Assembly (NCBI GenBank): GCA_947501635.1
Contig: CANMWT010000002.1
Coordinates: 62,001-126,000, forward strand
Reading direction: 5' to 3'
Source of the DNA: an uncultured Roseobacter sp.
GTDB lineage: Bacteria > Pseudomonadota > Alphaproteobacteria > Rhodobacterales > Rhodobacteraceae
DNA length: 64,000 nucleotides
The position numbers and the translations under genes were made by a program. A model generated the notes under the pieces. The model was not told the DNA's origin. It searched no databases and was given only the letters and a program-made list of their open reading frames with translations. Of the stretch, positions 33,625 to 42,635 are shown piece by piece (the first letter of the stretch is position 1; every line of letters starts with the position of its first letter).

Positions 33625-33978
33625 CTACTTTGCTTTTTCGTCGGACGGCGTGGCAAAGGCCTCTGTGCCCATTTTGATCAGCTTTCCGGTCTCTGCCTGA
33701 TATTGGTCCATCGCCTTATGGATGAATTCCGCCTGAATGTTCTGCAAATCAGCAACATTCTTGCAGTGTAGAATCTGGTGCTGTGTTTTTACGTCCTCTT
33801 TGAGCCGTTCAGCTACAAAACTCGCGACTTCCGCACCCATGCTGCTGATGGTTTCCAGCCAGATGGTGCTCATACTCATCATGTTTCCCAGACCTGCCTC
33901 TTGCAGGTGGGCAATAGTATTCAACGTGTCATGGCTTTTCGGGCCCGTCGCATCTTGCTGTTGTGGTTTGTTGGCCAT
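33625..33978 (-). CDS. Phasin family protein
   Basis: The 117-residue protein begins MANKPQQQDATGPKSHD and forms one long amphipathic helical region (MSTIWLETISSMGAEVASFV followed by AERLKEDVKTQHQILHC, then LQNIQAEFIHKAMDQYQAET), as in phasins that coat PHA granules. The ATG at 33978 has GGAGGACC before it; the frame extends to 34242 without support. It is convergent with phaC and divergent from the P-type ATPase gene, with an FNR-type box between the latter two. Confidence 0.85.
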   Translation of the reverse strand: MANKPQQQDATGPKSHDTLNTIAHLQEAGLGNMMSMSTIWLETISSMGAEVASFVAERLKEDVKTQHQILHCKNVADLQNIQAEFIHKAMDQYQAETGKLIKMGTEAFATPSDEKAK

Positions 33979-34039
33979 TACTGGTCCTCCGGTTTTGCGC
34001 AGTTGCACCATCATTTTAAAGAGCTTCTGTTCTGCCGGG

Positions 34040-34053
34040 TTGATTTTGCTCAA
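34040..34053. promoter_or_regulatory. FNR/FixK box between phasin and P-type ATPase genes
   Basis: TTGATTTTGCTCAA matches TTGAT-N4-ATCAA with one mismatch. Its centre is about 68 and 66 bases from the divergent starts at 33978 and 34113, suiting control of both. Confidence 0.75.
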
Positions 34054-34112
34054 TGTGGTGAACCAATTGCATCGGATACCAGCAGTCAGGGTTTCAATGT
34101 GAGGTCGCCGTC

Positions 34113-36686
34113 GTGCCGAGAGAACTGCAAAAAGGAATGACCGCGCGCGAAGTTGCAGTGGCACGGGAGAAATATGGCTGGAACGAGTTACCGGCAGTAA
34201 AAAGGACCGGGCCGTGGCGCGTGCTTTTGCGACAGTTTTCAAGCTTTCTGGTTCTGATTTTAATCGTCGCTGCGGCGGTGGCGCTTTTGCTGGGCGAGCG
34301 CATGGACGCCGTGACTATCGGTTTGGTGGTCTGTCTCAATGCCGGTCTTGGGTTTGTGCAGGAGTGGAAAGCCGAGACCGCACTTACGGCTTTGCGCAAG
34401 CTTATGTCACCCCAAGCCATGGTTTTGCGTGACGGGCAGGAACAGCTTGTCCCGGCCAGAGACATTGTGCCCGGCGATGTTTTGGTGCTGGCACCCGGCG
34501 CCAAGATTGCGGCTGATGCCACGGTGGTGCAATCGACTCATCTGACCGTTGACGAAAGTATTCTTACGGGCGAGTCCGTTGCGGTCAGCAAAGAGCCCGA
34601 TACCGATGAATGCCATGTTTTCGCCGGCACTTCGGTGACTGCCGGACGTGCCGAAGCACTTGTGGTTTCAACTGGTACTGCTACCGAATTCGGCAAGATT
34701 GCCGTGCTGACCGGATCGGTCGGCACCAAGACGACCAACCTTCAGAAGAAGCTTGGTGGCCTGGCTTACCAGTTGGGCATCGCAGCGCTCGCGGTGGCAG
34801 GTATCGTGACAGCGCTTGGCCTGTTTTTGGGCCGGGATATGACAGAAATGGTGATGACCGGGTTGTCATTGTCGGTGGCGATGGTGCCCGAGGGGTTACC
34901 CGCCGTTGTCACCATCACGCTTGCCTTGGGCGCCACTGCGATGGTGCGGCAAAAGGCTTTGGTGCGGCGTTTGCAGGCCGTCGAGACGCTTGGTGCTGCG
35001 TCGGTGATCTGCACCGACAAGACAGGAACGCTGACCGAAAACAAGATGACGGCAACCTGTATCTGGACGCCGGACCGAAGCTATGACGTGACGGGAACGG
35101 GATATGATCCGGCCGGGCACATCGCCTTTGACGGTAGCCGCATCCGCGCCGCGCATGACAGTGTCCTGAAAGCGTTGTTGCGCGCGGGGCTTTACTGCAG
35201 CCATGCGCGGTTGGAGCAAGAAGGCACCAACTGGCAAATGATCGGTGCACCAACCGAAGGTGCCCTTATCACACTGGGCTATAAGGGCTGGTGTGAGCTA
35301 CCTGATGAACGCGGGCTTTTGGCGGAAATCCCGTTCAGCAGCGATCGCAAGAGAATGAGCGTTCTGTACCAGACAGATGGCGATTGCACGGTGTTGACAA
35401 AGGGCGCGCCGGAACAGGTGCTGGAGATATGCAGTCACATTCTGGTGCAAGCGGGCGCGCGCGCGATCACCCGGTCCGATCTTGACGAGATAACAGATGC
35501 ATATACCCGGCTTGCGCAGCAGGGTCTGCGCGTGATCGCGCTTGCCAGCCGGGATGCTCCGGACCGGAAAATCAGCGAAGATGGCATGACGTTTCTGGGG
35601 CTGGTAGGCCTCATCGACCCGCCACGATCCGAAGTGCGGGACGCCATTGCACTGGCGCGTCGGGCCGGGATACGGGTTATCATGATAACCGGCGACAGCC
35701 CGGTCACGGCCGGTGCCATTGCCGCGCAGTTGTCGCTTGCCGTGAGCGAGAAACTGACAGGCGGCGATCTTGATGCATTGGATGACGCCGCCCTGAGTGC
35801 GGTTTTGCAGAGGGATGTTCTTTTCGCGCGGACAAAGCCCGAGCAAAAAATGAGGATCGTGTCAGCGCTGCAGGCGCAGGGTCAGATCGTTGCGATGACC
35901 GGCGATGGCGTCAATGACGCGCCGGCTCTCCGACAGGCCGACATAGGCGTATCGATGGGCATCCGGGGTACCGATGTCGCCCGCGACGCGTCCGATCTTG
36001 TTTTGCTCGACGACAATTTTGCCACCATCGTGCGGGCAATACGTGAAGGTCGGCGTCAATTTGCGAACGTGCAAAAATTCGTGCGTTACCTGCTTTCCTC
36101 CAACGCCGGCGAGGTGATCGCGCTTGTCGTCAACATCGCCATCGGAGGCCCGTTGGTTTTTCTTGCCACACAAATCCTCTGGATGAACCTCGTGACGGAC
36201 GGCGTCACTGCAGTGGCGCTGGGTTTGGAAAAGCCCGAGCCGGACCAGATGGACCAGGCACCACGTCGCAAAGAAACGGCCATCCTGGGGCTGAGCGGTG
36301 TTGCGACCATTGTTGTGCTTGGCACCTACACCGGGCTCTCAAGCTTGTGGATTTTCTTTCATCTGATGGAGCAGGGCGTAGAGCTGGCGCGCACCACAGC
36401 TTTCACGGCTATGGTGATCTTTGAAAAGGTCAGCGTGTTTACATTTCGGTCCTTGCGCCTGCCGGGATGGCGTATCGGCTGGCTTAGCAACCCGTTTCTT
36501 TTGGGAGCGCTTGTCGTGACGATTGGTGCGCAGATGCTGGCTGTCTACTGGGCGCCATTGCAGGTGATGTTGCACACGGTGCCCATGGGCGCAGACGAAT
36601 GGTTTTGGATCGGCGTTTTTGCACTTCCGATTGTGGTCATACCGGAGGTTCTGAAAACGCTGCATCTCAAGCTTCAACGCACGTGA
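34113..36686 (+). CDS. Cation-transporting P-type ATPase (P2, Ca2+-ATPase-like)
   Basis: The 857-residue protein has the complete P2 ATPase layout: actuator motif LTGES (about residue 151), VPEGLPAVVTITLALGA in helix M4, phosphorylation site CTDKTGTLTENK with the aspartate at about 301, nucleotide-binding KGAPEQVLE, hinge MTGDGVNDAPALRQADIGVS and a C-terminal six-helix region. The PEGL motif is that of Ca2+ and Na+ pumps, not heavy-metal pumps. The GTG start has TGAGGT upstream. Its 3' end overlaps the convergent CaCA antiporter gene by 13 bases, and an FNR-type box lies in its promoter region. Confidence 0.93.
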   Translation: MPRELQKGMTAREVAVAREKYGWNELPAVKRTGPWRVLLRQFSSFLVLILIVAAAVALLLGERMDAVTIGLVVCLNAGLGFVQEWKAETALTALRKLMSPQAMVLRDGQEQLVPARDIVPGDVLVLAPGAKIAADATVVQSTHLTVDESILTGESVAVSKEPDTDECHVFAGTSVTAGRAEALVVSTGTATEFGKIAVLTGSVGTKTTNLQKKLGGLAYQLGIAALAVAGIVTALGLFLGRDMTEMVMTGLSLSVAMVPEGLPAVVTITLALGATAMVRQKALVRRLQAVETLGAASVICTDKTGTLTENKMTATCIWTPDRSYDVTGTGYDPAGHIAFDGSRIRAAHDSVLKALLRAGLYCSHARLEQEGTNWQMIGAPTEGALITLGYKGWCELPDERGLLAEIPFSSDRKRMSVLYQTDGDCTVLTKGAPEQVLEICSHILVQAGARAITRSDLDEITDAYTRLAQQGLRVIALASRDAPDRKISEDGMTFLGLVGLIDPPRSEVRDAIALARRAGIRVIMITGDSPVTAGAIAAQLSLAVSEKLTGGDLDALDDAALSAVLQRDVLFARTKPEQKMRIVSALQAQGQIVAMTGDGVNDAPALRQADIGVSMGIRGTDVARDASDLVLLDDNFATIVRAIREGRRQFANVQKFVRYLLSSNAGEVIALVVNIAIGGPLVFLATQILWMNLVTDGVTAVALGLEKPEPDQMDQAPRRKETAILGLSGVATIVVLGTYTGLSSLWIFFHLMEQGVELARTTAFTAMVIFEKVSVFTFRSLRLPGWRIGWLSNPFLLGALVVTIGAQMLAVYWAPLQVMLHTVPMGADEWFWIGVFALPIVVIPEVLKTLHLKLQRT

Positions 36687-37711
36687 TAGTAGGCAATCAG
36701 GCTGGTCAGAAAGGTGACGAGGACAAGCAGTGAATCAAGGCCGAACGACCCGATCCTTGGTTTGCGGCGCACGATCAGACCAATGAGGTAGATCGCCGTT
36801 ACGACCAGTCCGAAGGCCAATGCCATATCCACAGTTCGGGAGGCCTGTTGCAAAATAGGGCCGCTGCGGAACAGGATATCGGCTGGGAAAACCAGAACAA
36901 GCATTATCAGGTTGCTCCCGAAAATGTTTGAAATCGCCATGGTATAGGCGCCGATGCGCACTGCTGCGATGCTGGTCGTGAGTTCTGGCAAGGATGTGGC
37001 CGCCGCCAGCAAGGTGACACCGATAAAGCTGGTGCCAAGCCCGGACTGCTGTGCGATCCGCTCTGCAAACAAAACCAGAAAAAGCCCAAAGACGAGAATT
37101 GCGAAGCAAGCTGCAACTGTCTGCCATATGAGCGATCTATGCGACGCCTGTGTCAATCCGGTTGGCGCCGGGAAGGCCAGTGGATCGGGGTTCGGCAGAT
37201 CAACGGGAACCCAATCGCTGCTGTCGTCATAATGCCGAAGCAGCCATATTGCTCCGCCATAGAAAAACGCAATGCAAACACTGCCCATGCCAACCCCGGC
37301 GATAACAAATGTTTCGCCCAGATTTGTGATCACCAAAGCAACTGACAGCAACAAGACCAACAAAGTGGCTTCCAGCGCGTGATTGGCCTTGCGCGGATAA
37401 TTGGTGATCGGACCCCTTGCCCAGAAATCGGACATGGCAAGAATAGCCGTTTGAAGCGCAATACCGCCAAACAAATTGTTCAGAACAAGGTCGCGTGACT
37501 GACCAGCGGCGGCACTCAGAGTTGTGGCAACCTCCGGCAGGGACGTGGCCAGAGACAGCAGCAACAGACCCACAAGCGATTTCGCCAGTTTGAAACGGTC
37601 GGCCAATGTGTCTGCCAAATAGGCCAGCCGCGCACCGGCAATCCAAACAGTGGCAGCGCAAAGAGTGAAAAACATAAAACTTTGGACAAGCGTTGTCGCG
37701 GGTATCTGCAT
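36674..37711 (-). CDS. Ca2+/cation antiporter (CaCA) family membrane protein
   Basis: The 345-residue protein shows the two inverted alpha repeats of the sodium/calcium exchanger family: SLATSLPEVATTLSAAAGQS in the first half and AAATSLPELTTSIAAVRIGA with SNIFGSN in the second. About ten membrane helices are predicted. It exchanges Ca2+ or another cation for H+ or Na+. It is tail-to-tail with a Ca2+-ATPase-like pump and has an FNR-type box about 40 bases before its ATG, so the two cation systems may respond to the same oxygen signal. Confidence 0.9.
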   Translation of the reverse strand: MQIPATTLVQSFMFFTLCAATVWIAGARLAYLADTLADRFKLAKSLVGLLLLSLATSLPEVATTLSAAAGQSRDLVLNNLFGGIALQTAILAMSDFWARGPITNYPRKANHALEATLLVLLLSVALVITNLGETFVIAGVGMGSVCIAFFYGGAIWLLRHYDDSSDWVPVDLPNPDPLAFPAPTGLTQASHRSLIWQTVAACFAILVFGLFLVLFAERIAQQSGLGTSFIGVTLLAAATSLPELTTSIAAVRIGAYTMAISNIFGSNLIMLVLVFPADILFRSGPILQQASRTVDMALAFGLVVTAIYLIGLIVRRKPRIGSFGLDSLLVLVTFLTSLIAYYHVR

Positions 37712-37744
37712 GGTGCGGGGATAGCAACTCTGTCTGCCATCGAG

Positions 37745-37758
37745 TTGATCTCGCTCAA
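37745..37758. promoter_or_regulatory. FNR/FixK box upstream of the CaCA antiporter
   Basis: TTGATCTCGCTCAA lies inside the perfect inverted repeat GAGTTGA-N6-TCAACTC (37743-37760... centre about 40 bases before the antiporter ATG on the minus strand). It is a near-consensus box. Confidence 0.75.
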
Positions 37759-37792
37759 CTCAAGAGTGACTGGCGCCAGCAGCAGGTTCGGT

Positions 37793-37806
37793 TTGAGTTA
37801 TGTCAA
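37793..37806. promoter_or_regulatory. FNR/FixK box upstream of the M50-CBS protease
   Basis: TTGAGTTATGTCAA matches the TTGAN-N4-NTCAA pattern. Its centre is about 55 bases before the ATG at 37855, on the opposite side of the gap from the antiporter box, so each divergent gene appears to have its own site. Confidence 0.7.
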
Positions 37807-37854
37807 TTGATCCCACGCTCGCACTGTTAAAATCAGTTCGAAGGCGAGGCGATC

Positions 37855-39003
37855 ATGTTTGAAAACTCTGTAAAGCTTTTCACGCTCAACAAATTCGATA
37901 TCAAAGTCGATCCCAGTTGGCTTCTTATTGCTGCACTTGTGACATGGAGCCTGTCCCGCCGGTATTTTCCCCAGGCTCTGCCCGAGGCAGATCCTTCAGT
38001 CTACCTGACACTGGCCGTTGTGGCGATGCTGGGACTGTTTGCCTCGCTCTTGCTGCATGAACTGGCGCATTCTGTTGTGGCACGCTCTCTGGGCGTCCCG
38101 ATCAAAAGCATCACTCTATTCCTGTTTGGTGGCGTGGCCGAGCTGGAGGCGGAACCGACCTCTGCGCGCGCCGAATTCTGGATCGCCATTGCGGGGCCAG
38201 CGATGTCGCTGTCCCTTGGCGTGGGTTTCTGGGTGCTGGAGTTCATCGCAGTCTGGTCAGGCATGCCTGAAACAATAGCAGCCACCTTTTCCTATCTGGC
38301 GCTTATCAACCTCGTGCTTGCGCTGTTCAACCTGTTGCCAGCCTTTCCACTTGATGGTGGTCGCGTGCTCCGCGCGGTGCTTTGGCAGCAATCCGGCGAT
38401 GTGCTTTCTGCCACCCGGTCTGCCGCACGATCCGGCACCGCACTTGCCTATATCCTGATGGGGATCGGCGTCGTTGCCCTGTTTCAGGGGTTGGTACTGT
38501 CCGGGATGTGGCAGATCATGATCGGCGGGTTTCTACTACTCGCCGCACGCGCAAGCTATGCTCAGCAGCTTTCAAAGGTTGCCTTCGAGGGTCGCACTGT
38601 CGGGGCGCTCATGACCAAAGACCCCGTTACGGTGGACCCTGACATGACCTTGTCGGAATTCGTAAACCGGATCATGTTGCAAAACCACGTCAGTTTCACG
38701 CCCGTTACTGAAGACGGTGTGTTATTGGGCCACATAGACGCGTCCGTTCTGTCCGGAATTGATCGCGAGAACTGGGCCAACACACGCGTCGGCGACGTGT
38801 TCGTGGGCTTGGATTCGCAAGCTGTAACGCAAGCCGAAGTCCCGATCCCGGATTTGCTGGACACAATCTCAAAAACCGGTCGGCGCAAGTTCATGGTCGT
38901 GTCGGACCATGATTTGCTGGGGGTTATCACGCTGTCCGATGTGACGCGCTATCTCAATTCCGGCGTTTCCCACCACGAGGGTCGCGAAAGCGTCCGCGCG
39001 TAG
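37855..39003 (+). CDS. Site-2 protease family (M50) membrane metalloprotease with CBS domains
   Basis: The 382-residue protein has an N-terminal M50 membrane protease: zinc motif HELAH at about residues 69-73 and NLLPAFPLDGGRVLRAVL at about 158-175, both within membrane helices. A pair of CBS domains follows at about 245-375 (GALMTKDPVTVDPDMTLSEF and RKFMVVSDHDLLGVITLSDV). CBS domains usually sense adenylates, so cleavage of a membrane substrate may be tied to energy state. Its target is unknown. It has its own FNR-type box. Confidence 0.92.
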   Translation: MFENSVKLFTLNKFDIKVDPSWLLIAALVTWSLSRRYFPQALPEADPSVYLTLAVVAMLGLFASLLLHELAHSVVARSLGVPIKSITLFLFGGVAELEAEPTSARAEFWIAIAGPAMSLSLGVGFWVLEFIAVWSGMPETIAATFSYLALINLVLALFNLLPAFPLDGGRVLRAVLWQQSGDVLSATRSAARSGTALAYILMGIGVVALFQGLVLSGMWQIMIGGFLLLAARASYAQQLSKVAFEGRTVGALMTKDPVTVDPDMTLSEFVNRIMLQNHVSFTPVTEDGVLLGHIDASVLSGIDRENWANTRVGDVFVGLDSQAVTQAEVPIPDLLDTISKTGRRKFMVVSDHDLLGVITLSDVTRYLNSGVSHHEGRESVRA

Positions 39004-39133
39004 CCGCACCCGCCAAAAGACCAGATCACCGTGCAACGTGCGCCGGCAAATGTGGCGCAAACCAAATCCATTTGGGCTGGAAAAGATGTATCTGGCGGAA
39101 TTTCAGAGTTTTCGCTAGCGCGGTGAAAACCAC

Positions 39134-39580
39134 TCAGACCATTGACAGGCAGGCACATTTGGCAAGGTGATTGACACGCTGTGTCGTGCTTCCCAGCACA
39201 AAGCTTGAAATCCCGCTCAACCCGCGACGCCCCGTGACGATCAGATCTGCGCCAATCTCATCGGCGTGCAACAGGATCTCGGTTGCCGCATCCCCGTGTG
39301 GCATATGCGTTTTCACAGCCTCAAAGCCAAGGTCTTCCGCGATTTGCAGGGCGTCATTGAGAACTTTCTGCCCCGCTTTTTCGATATCGTCAAAACTCGG
39401 GCTGGAGATTGCCGCGTGATACCCTGCCACGGCATCAAAAACATAAGCTGCCGTTTCGGCATGTGGAACATGCACAAGCGTGACGGAGCCGCTGTATTGT
39501 CTTGCAAGGTCAAAGGCCACGCGCGCGCCCTTTTTCGCTTTTTCTGACCCATCAAGGCCAACGATAATCTGACGGAACAT
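39134..39580 (-). CDS. Universal stress protein (single domain)
   Basis: The 148-residue protein has the UspA fold: start MFRQIIVGLDGSEKAKKGAR, and the ATP-binding loop ADLIVTGRRGLSGISSFVLG followed by STTQRVNHLAKCACLSMV, with the G-x-x-G-x9-G-S/T pattern. The ATG at 39580 follows GAAGG; a TTG frame opens at 39595. It lies 33 bases downstream of a host-attachment-family gene on the same strand and probably shares its FNR-box promoter. Confidence 0.93.
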   Translation of the reverse strand: MFRQIIVGLDGSEKAKKGARVAFDLARQYSGSVTLVHVPHAETAAYVFDAVAGYHAAISSPSFDDIEKAGQKVLNDALQIAEDLGFEAVKTHMPHGDAATEILLHADEIGADLIVTGRRGLSGISSFVLGSTTQRVNHLAKCACLSMV

Positions 39581-39613
39581 TGGAGTACCCTTCAAAAGAT
39601 AAGCAGGCGGTTA

Positions 39614-40051
39614 CTAGACGGAAATCAAAGTGCCCAGATGTGTTTCGACGGCTTCGACAGGCTGACTGGAAAGGTCCTTTGGAATTTCCCCCAATAGCAC
39701 CGCCTGAACCGACGTATCCAGCTCTGCCCGCAGCAAGCCCAGCATGTGTGGTCCCGCAATCAGTATCAATCTGTCAAACTGCTTGTCGTACAGGGCCCTT
39801 CGGATCGACACCATCACGTCTTTTGCAAAGCGCGCATCAGCCTTTTCCTGTGGGTCAGTTTCTTCTACCGCAGCCTTGCCGGGCCCTGCAATGCTGTGCC
39901 CGACCCCGGCCTTTTCATTCGGTGCCTCTGCTTCGGGGGCCGTCATTTTCTGCCCGTCTATCAGGCTCAGTCCGTGGCCTGGCCCGCGATGGGACAAAAC
40001 CTTGACCGACCGCGCGTTGGCCAACACAACCCATGTCACAATTGGTTTCAT
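39614..40051 (-). CDS. Host attachment protein family (PF10116-like)
   Basis: The 145-residue protein begins MKPIVTWVVLANARSVKVLS and contains the family-like pattern HSIAGPGKAAVEETDPQEKA, ADARFAKDVMVSIRRALYDK, FDRLILIAGPHMLGLLRAEL and EIPKDLSSQPVEAVETHLG. This is the family named for a protein required for attachment to host cells, though most members are stress-linked proteins of unknown activity. It forms a likely operon with the downstream Usp gene, with an FNR-type box about 59 bases upstream. Confidence 0.87.
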   Translation of the reverse strand: MKPIVTWVVLANARSVKVLSHRGPGHGLSLIDGQKMTAPEAEAPNEKAGVGHSIAGPGKAAVEETDPQEKADARFAKDVMVSIRRALYDKQFDRLILIAGPHMLGLLRAELDTSVQAVLLGEIPKDLSSQPVEAVETHLGTLISV

Positions 40052-40103
40052 TTTGATCTCCGTTCTCTTGCGACAGAGTTTCGCAAATCAACGCAAGCCG
40101 CCG

Positions 40104-40117
40104 TTGACGCAAATCAA
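40104..40117. promoter_or_regulatory. FNR/FixK box between host attachment protein and hybrid kinase genes
   Basis: TTGACGCAAATCAA matches TTGAT-N4-ATCAA with one mismatch. Its centre is about 59 bases from the start at 40051 and 56 from 40167, so it is placed to act on both divergent genes. Confidence 0.8.
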
Positions 40118-40166
40118 TTGGGGCTTGCGCTTTTAGCATCCCCTTTGGCAGGTTGAGGCAGAGGTG

Positions 40167-41723
40167 ATGGATATGGTCGACAATCTCGAAGACAGCGCAG
40201 TTCTGCACGCCATAATGGAGGCGGCGGTGGACGCGATGATCGTATCCGATCAATCGGGCAAAATGCTGCGGGTAAACGCGGCCGCTGCCAAACTGTTCCA
40301 GCGCGCGCCCGAAGAAATGGTGGGTCAAAGCGTCAACCTGCTGATGCCCGAAGCTTTGGCCGCGCTGCATGACGGTTTCATGTCGCATCACCTCAAGACG
40401 GGCGAAAAGCGCATCATTGACCTGGGGCGTGATGTTGAAGGCATGCGCAAGGATGGCTCTGTTTTCCCGCTCCACCTGTCGGTTGGTCACGCAACAGTCG
40501 GCGAGCGTCGGTTGTTTGTCGGCATCTTGCACGACTTGACCCATCGCAAAGCGACCGAGGCGGCGTTGGCCCGCTCACAGAGACTGGATGCCATTGGCCA
40601 AATGACGGGCGGCATCTCGCATGATTTCAACAACTTGCTGACACTGATCATCGGCAACCTTGAATTGCTGGAAATACGCGGTGCTGACGAGCGTCAGCTT
40701 CCGTTGCTTAAGGATGCGCTTGAAGCGGCCGAGCTGGGGTCTGACCTGACATCGCGTCTGTTGGTGTTTGCGCGGCGGTCCACCTTGCACCCGGTCAAGT
40801 CTGACTTGCGCGGGCTGTGCAATGAAACGTTGAAGCTGCTCAAGCGGACGTTAGGGGCTTCTTACCAGATCAAAACGGACTTTGCGGACGATGTGAACCC
40901 GGTCATGATCGACCCGGTGCAACTGCAATCCGCCCTGATGAATCTGGCGCTGAACGCACGCGATGCCATGGCGACGGGAGGCGAACTTTTGTTTTCGGTC
41001 GCCAACGTCAGAATTGACGACAGCTACATGGCGCAGGAAACCGATATCGAGCCGGGTGACTACGTGCGCCTGTCTGTCAGCGACGACGGCGCAGGCATGA
41101 GCCTTGAGGCGCAACAGCGAGCATTTGAGCCGTTTTTCACCACCAAGTCAGAAGGCAGTGGCACCGGTCTGGGCCTTGCCATGGTGTATGGCTTTGTTCG
41201 GCAGTCAGGCGGACACGTGACGCTGTATAGCGAGATCGGGCACGGTACGAGTTTTGGTCTGTACTTTCCGGCTGTTGACGCGGTGGCTGACGACGCGCGT
41301 GCGGGTCCAGAGTCTGACATCCCGTCCCGAACCCCGCGCGGCAATGGCGAAAGAATTCTGGTCGTTGAAGACAATGTCAGAGTAAGAAAGCTGTCGATCG
41401 AGCGGCTTCGCGATCTGGGTTTTGAAACCCTCGAAGCGGACAGTGGCGATCAGGCTTACCACATGCTCAAAGCGGGGCTGGACGTCGATCTGGTGTTTTC
41501 TGACCTTGTCATGCCCGGCGATCTGAACGGCTATGACCTTGCAGCCAGAATTCACAGCGAATTTCCCAGCATCAAGGTTTTGCTGACATCTGGATATGCA
41601 AGCGATGTCGTGACCGGATCCATGACACAGGACACGCCCAAACAGGTGCTGCACAAACCCTATCGCCAGTCAGATCTGGCCCAACGGCTTCAGGCGCTCT
41701 TGTGTGAAGCCGCAGAGGAGTGA
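40167..41723 (+). CDS. FixL-like PAS hybrid sensor histidine kinase with receiver domain
   Basis: The 518-residue protein has a PAS domain (about 10-130, with LMPEALAALHDGFMSHHLKT followed by GEKRIIDLG and GMRKDGSVFPLHLSVG), a HisKA dimer domain with the phospho-histidine in GGISHDFNNLL at about 151, an HATPase domain (NLALNARDAM, DDGAGM, GTGLGLAMVYGFV) and a C-terminal receiver with the acceptor aspartate in VFSDLVMPG at about 445. The PAS looks like FixL, but GEKRIID has arginine where I recall the haem-ligand histidine in FixL. It has an FNR-type box and overlaps the convergent OmpR-type gene by 34 bases. Confidence 0.9.
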   Translation: MDMVDNLEDSAVLHAIMEAAVDAMIVSDQSGKMLRVNAAAAKLFQRAPEEMVGQSVNLLMPEALAALHDGFMSHHLKTGEKRIIDLGRDVEGMRKDGSVFPLHLSVGHATVGERRLFVGILHDLTHRKATEAALARSQRLDAIGQMTGGISHDFNNLLTLIIGNLELLEIRGADERQLPLLKDALEAAELGSDLTSRLLVFARRSTLHPVKSDLRGLCNETLKLLKRTLGASYQIKTDFADDVNPVMIDPVQLQSALMNLALNARDAMATGGELLFSVANVRIDDSYMAQETDIEPGDYVRLSVSDDGAGMSLEAQQRAFEPFFTTKSEGSGTGLGLAMVYGFVRQSGGHVTLYSEIGHGTSFGLYFPAVDAVADDARAGPESDIPSRTPRGNGERILVVEDNVRVRKLSIERLRDLGFETLEADSGDQAYHMLKAGLDVDLVFSDLVMPGDLNGYDLAARIHSEFPSIKVLLTSGYASDVVTGSMTQDTPKQVLHKPYRQSDLAQRLQALLCEAAEE

Positions 41724-42460
41724 ACCTTCTGCACGTCGCAGGCAAAAGTATAGCCAACGCCGCGTACGGTTTTAATCAGTTTCGGGGATGACGGGTCGCG
41801 CTCTATCTTCTTGCGCAGGCGGGCAATCTGGTTGTCAATTGTGCGATCCAGCGGGCTCCATTCGATACCTCCGACAAGATCCATTAGCTGATCGCGCGAC
41901 AGAACGTGCTTGGGGCGGTCCAGAAACACCGACAGCAGTTTGAAATCGCCGCTGGTCAGGCTGCACTCACAGTGATCACGATCCAGAAGCTCAAGCCGGT
42001 TGGGAATTGCCGTCATGCCGTCGAAGTGAAAGCTGAAACTGGCGTCCGCATCAGGGGCGGGCGCGGGGGGTGCCGCAGCCGGCCCGGTTTCGGCGTTGCC
42101 GGCCCGTCGCAGCACACTGCGCAGGCGGGCAATGACTTCGCGCACATGGAACGGCTTTGTGATGTAGTCGTCCGCGCCGACTTCGAGGCCGACCACACGG
42201 TCAATCACGTCATCTTTGCCGGTCACCATGATAATCGGAACCTGCGAGTCGCGGCGGATGTCGCGGGCAAGGTCAATTCCATTGTCTGCGCCCAGATGGA
42301 TATCTAGTGTTATCAGGCTGATATGCGTGTCTGACAGGGCTTTGTGCACTTCAGCCGCACTGCAAGCCTCGCGCACGGCGAACCCATCGTCCTCAAGCAC
42401 ATTGCGCAAAAGGGTTCGCACTTTCGGGTCATCATCTACGATTAGGACGGTTTGCACCAT
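41690..42460 (-). CDS. OmpR-family response regulator
   Basis: The 256-residue protein has an N-terminal receiver domain (VLIVDDDPKVRTLLRNVLED, phospho-acceptor D53 in ITLDIHLG, K in DDYITKPF) and a C-terminal OmpR winged helix (LTSGDFKLLSVFLDRPKHVL and RTIDNQIARLRKKIERDPSS). A Pro/Ala-rich linker (AAAPPAPAPDA) joins them. The ATG at 42460 follows GAGG. Its 3' end overlaps the FixL-like kinase by 34 bases on the opposite strand, so they are a probable pair, although a FixL partner is usually a NarL-type FixJ. Confidence 0.92.
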   Translation of the reverse strand: MVQTVLIVDDDPKVRTLLRNVLEDDGFAVREACSAAEVHKALSDTHISLITLDIHLGADNGIDLARDIRRDSQVPIIMVTGKDDVIDRVVGLEVGADDYITKPFHVREVIARLRSVLRRAGNAETGPAAAPPAPAPDADASFSFHFDGMTAIPNRLELLDRDHCECSLTSGDFKLLSVFLDRPKHVLSRDQLMDLVGGIEWSPLDRTIDNQIARLRKKIERDPSSPKLIKTVRGVGYTFACDVQKVHSSAASHKSA

Positions 42461-42635
42461 CACTTCGACCTCGCTCGTTGGACACTGCAACACGAAACCA
42501 CAGGCCCTACAGTACAGTTCCCGTAGTTGCCGGGCACGCCCGTTACAAAAAGATACAAAGGGAAGCGGAAACACCGTAACCCAGATTACATAGGGCGTTC
42601 AAGGTGATCTCGAGTTTAACAAGGAGGTCCACCTG

